Assembly (NCBI GenBank): GCA_026984555.1
Contig: JALSRY010000205.1
Span: 1-17,168 of the forward strand
Source: Phycisphaerae bacterium
GTDB lineage: Bacteria > Planctomycetota > Phycisphaerae > UBA1845 > Fen-1342
DNA length: 17,168 nt
Direction of reading: 5' to 3'
Both the position numbers and the translations under genes were made by a program. How positions within the stretch are numbered: position 1 is the stretch's first letter; the number at the start of each line of letters is the position of its first letter. A model generated the notes under the pieces. It did not search any database, was not told where the DNA came from, and was given only the letters and a program-made list of their open reading frames with translations. Of the stretch, positions 15,442 through 17,168 are shown in pieces.

Positions 15442-16392
15442 ATGCGTCTGGTTTTTCTGGGAACAGGAGAATTCGCCTGCCCGGCGCTGGAAGCGTTGGT
15501 GGGGGCGGGTCACGAAGTGGCCTGCGCGATCAGCCAGCCCGACCGCCCCGCGGGTCGGGGTCGCGTGGTGCGCCCGTCGTTCGTCCACGCGGCCGCGGAC
15601 CGGCTGGGCGTCCGCCACATCCAGACCGCCGACGTGAACGGTCTCGATTTCGCGGAGGTGGCCGGGGATGCGGACATCGGCGTGGTGGCGGCGTTCGGTC
15701 AGAAGATTTCGCGGGCGGTGCTCGATACGTTGCCGCGGGGCTGCGTGAACATTCACGGCTCGTTGTTGCCGAAGTATCGCGGGGCGGCGCCGTACCAGTG
15801 GGCGATCATTCGCGGGGAACGGGTGACGGGGGTGACGGTTTTTCAGCTCGATGAGCGGTGGGACGCCGGTCCGATTCTCGGGCGTCGCGAGCTTCCGATC
15901 GGGGAAACCGAGACGGCGGCCGAGTTGCACGATCGGCTGGCCCGGCTGGGGGCGGAGTTGATCGTGGACACGCTCGCGGGGCTGGAGCGGGGAACGATCA
16001 CGCCGGAACCGCAAGACGCCGCCGCGGTGACGTGGGCGCCCAAGCTCTCTCGCGCGCACAGTCGCATCGACTGGTCGCTTCGGGCGGCGGAAGTCGCGGG
16101 CTGGATCAACGGGTTGTGGTCGTGGCCGGTGGCGACGTGTGTGTTCGAGGATGCGGCGGGCAAACGCCAGCGGTTGGGGCTTGCCCGGGCGCAAGCGGTG
16201 GGCGACGGCCCGCCCGAGTCGGGGATCGCGCCGGGGGGCTTTTTGGCCGACGGGTTCGTGCAGGCTGGCCGGGGGCGGGTGCGTCTGCTTGAGGTCAGAC
16301 CGGCCGGGGGTAAACTGATGCGTTTCGAGGCCTTCGCCCGGGGGCGGTCCGTGCGTCCGCCCGCGCGCTTGCTTCCGCTGGAAGACGCATGA
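15442..16392 (+). CDS. fmt: Methionyl-tRNA formyltransferase
   Basis: Formylates initiator Met-tRNA using 10-formyltetrahydrofolate, in the cytosol. It has 316 residues, the normal length. The N-terminal catalytic Rossmann domain begins RLVFLGTGEFACPALEAL (the usual form is GTPEFA). The catalytic residues Asn103, His105 (in VNIHGSLLPKYRGAAPYQWA) and Asp141 (in DERWDAGPIL) are all present. A C-terminal OB-like tRNA-binding domain follows from about residue 205 (AAVTWAPKLSRAHSRIDW). I chose the ATG at 15442 because the conserved strand starts right after it; an in-frame alternative codon at 15400 would overlap def. It lies 38 bases after def and overlaps rsmB by four bases (ATGA). The def-fmt-rsmB order is widespread in bacteria. 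Confidence 0.97.
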   Translation: MRLVFLGTGEFACPALEALVGAGHEVACAISQPDRPAGRGRVVRPSFVHAAADRLGVRHIQTADVNGLDFAEVAGDADIGVVAAFGQKISRAVLDTLPRGCVNIHGSLLPKYRGAAPYQWAIIRGERVTGVTVFQLDERWDAGPILGRRELPIGETETAAELHDRLARLGAELIVDTLAGLERGTITPEPQDAAAVTWAPKLSRAHSRIDWSLRAAEVAGWINGLWSWPVATCVFEDAAGKRQRLGLARAQAVGDGPPESGIAPGGFLADGFVQAGRGRVRLLEVRPAGGKLMRFEAFARGRSVRPPARLLPLEDA

Positions 16393-17168
16393 CCGAACCG
16401 CCGAAGAGGACGAATGCGCAACCATCGCTGCATGGGCGTGAGGCGGCGTTGCAGGCCGTGGTGGACGTGCTGCACGGCCGGGGGTTCGTGCAGGAGTCGC
16501 TTGGTCGCCTGCGCCAGCAGCGTCACCTCCGCGGTCGCGAGGCTTCGTTGGCGCGCCAGATCGCGCTGGGGGCGGTGCGGCACGCGCTGACGATCGACCA
16601 CGTGCTGTCCGCGGTGGCGCGGTACGATCCGCGCCGCGTGCGCACGCCGTTGCGGGCCATTCTGCTGACCGCGGCGTACCAGATTCTGTGGATGGACCGG
16701 ATCCCTGTTTTCGCGGCGGTCAACGAAGCGGTCGAGCAGGCACGCCGACATGTCGGACGCCGGGCACCGGGAATGGTCAACGCGGTACTGCGCAGGCTCT
16801 CGGGCGCGATCCGCGTGCGGCGGGACACGTGGCGGCCGCGGGCGACGCACCAGGTCCGTACCGGGTTCGATCGCGCCTGCACGTTCGAAACCGACGTCAT
16901 GCCCGACGCGCAGCGTGACGGCCTCGCCGCGTACCTGGCCGCGGCTGCGTCCGAACGGCCCGAACGCATCGCGGTGCTGATGGCGCGTCACGGCGAGGAA
17001 GGAGCCGAGTCCATCGCGTGGGCGGCGCAGGCCGTGCCGGTCACGGTGGTCCACCGGCACCTGTTGCGACTCAGCCCGGGGGTGTTCCAGACACGGCTGC
17101 GCGAGGCGTTCGGGGCGGCGGCGGAGTGGTCGCCGGACTCGGCGTACCTGCCGGCGGTGGTCAACGTC
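16389..17168 (+). CDS. rsmB: 16S rRNA m5C967 methyltransferase RsmB, N-terminal part
   Basis: The first 260 codons of an RsmB (Sun/Fmu)-type protein; the reading frame is open to the right edge of the window. Residues about 13-140 form the NusB-like RNA-binding domain, with LARQIALGAVRHALTIDHVL, RAILLTAAYQILWMDRIP and an APGMVNAVLRRL helix typical of the family. The following region (ERIAVLMARHGEEGAESIAW) corresponds to the linker before the methyltransferase domain. The S-adenosylmethionine-binding domain and the two catalytic cysteines lie beyond the window, so the enzyme's activity cannot be checked. The ATG overlaps the fmt stop codon (ATGA), which supports translational coupling. The linker lacks the usual clear YNxPxW-type wording, so the protein is somewhat divergent. 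Confidence 0.85.
   Translation, partial: MTEPPKRTNAQPSLHGREAALQAVVDVLHGRGFVQESLGRLRQQRHLRGREASLARQIALGAVRHALTIDHVLSAVARYDPRRVRTPLRAILLTAAYQILWMDRIPVFAAVNEAVEQARRHVGRRAPGMVNAVLRRLSGAIRVRRDTWRPRATHQVRTGFDRACTFETDVMPDAQRDGLAAYLAAAASERPERIAVLMARHGEEGAESIAWAAQAVPVTVVHRHLLRLSPGVFQTRLREAFGAAAEWSPDSAYLPAVVNV

Noticed and set aside
15843..17060. A 405-codon minus-strand reading frame opposite fmt and rsmB
   Set aside because: No domain is recognisable, and the plus strand encodes well-conserved fmt and rsmB.

Overview
This is a GC-rich bacterial window with densely packed genes. The gene mix (a Bat-type VWA/DUF58 operon, an orphan MCE protein, a geranylgeranyl-reductase-like flavoprotein, a DUF3365 chemoreceptor and a lone dnaE2) fits Planctomycetota or a relative. 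That placement is inferred from gene content and was not tested by phylogeny.

Left part, minus strand (1-3900): a four-gene operon transcribed right to left, encoding a DUF58 protein, a BatD-like lipoprotein with a DUF4381-like tail, a BatA-like VWA protein and a BatB-like VWA protein that runs off the window. All three junctions overlap by four bases (ATGA, ATGA, GTGA), so translation is probably coupled. A candidate promoter lies about 95 bases upstream. The MoxR ATPase that usually heads such operons is not here. A plus-strand single-domain globin follows (4332-4757), convergent with a long minus-strand dnaE2/imuC (4884-8198).

Centre (8199-9946): about 1.75 kb with no convincing protein gene. 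The dnaE2 promoter is at its left edge. Between about 8760 and 9600 there are many perfect hairpins. Four independent details (a cUUCGg tetraloop, a GGAA tetraloop, G-U wobbles and a purine-rich internal loop) only make sense if the transcript is the minus strand. I annotate a candidate large structured RNA of unidentified family. A possible minus-strand terminator lies at 8486-8528, a plus-strand terminator at 9688-9716, and a 21-23 base imperfect direct repeat at 8521-8619. This is the most interesting part of the window.

Right part, plus strand (9947-17168): a methyl-accepting chemotaxis protein whose sensor combines a PilJ-type segment with a DUF3365 c-type haem-binding domain, then a strong hairpin. 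Next is a two-gene unit: an MlaD-like MCE protein and a geranylgeranyl-reductase-family FAD enzyme. A third unit is def-fmt-rsmB: peptide deformylase, Met-tRNA formyltransferase and the N-terminal part of 16S rRNA m5C methyltransferase, which runs off the right end. The def unit has a consensus TATAAT box enclosed in an inverted repeat.

The functional themes are formylmethionine handling and ribosome modification (def-fmt-rsmB), envelope lipid or stress functions (MCE, Bat), redox or oxygen sensing (haem chemoreceptor, globin) and mutagenic repair (dnaE2). The units look independent of each other.
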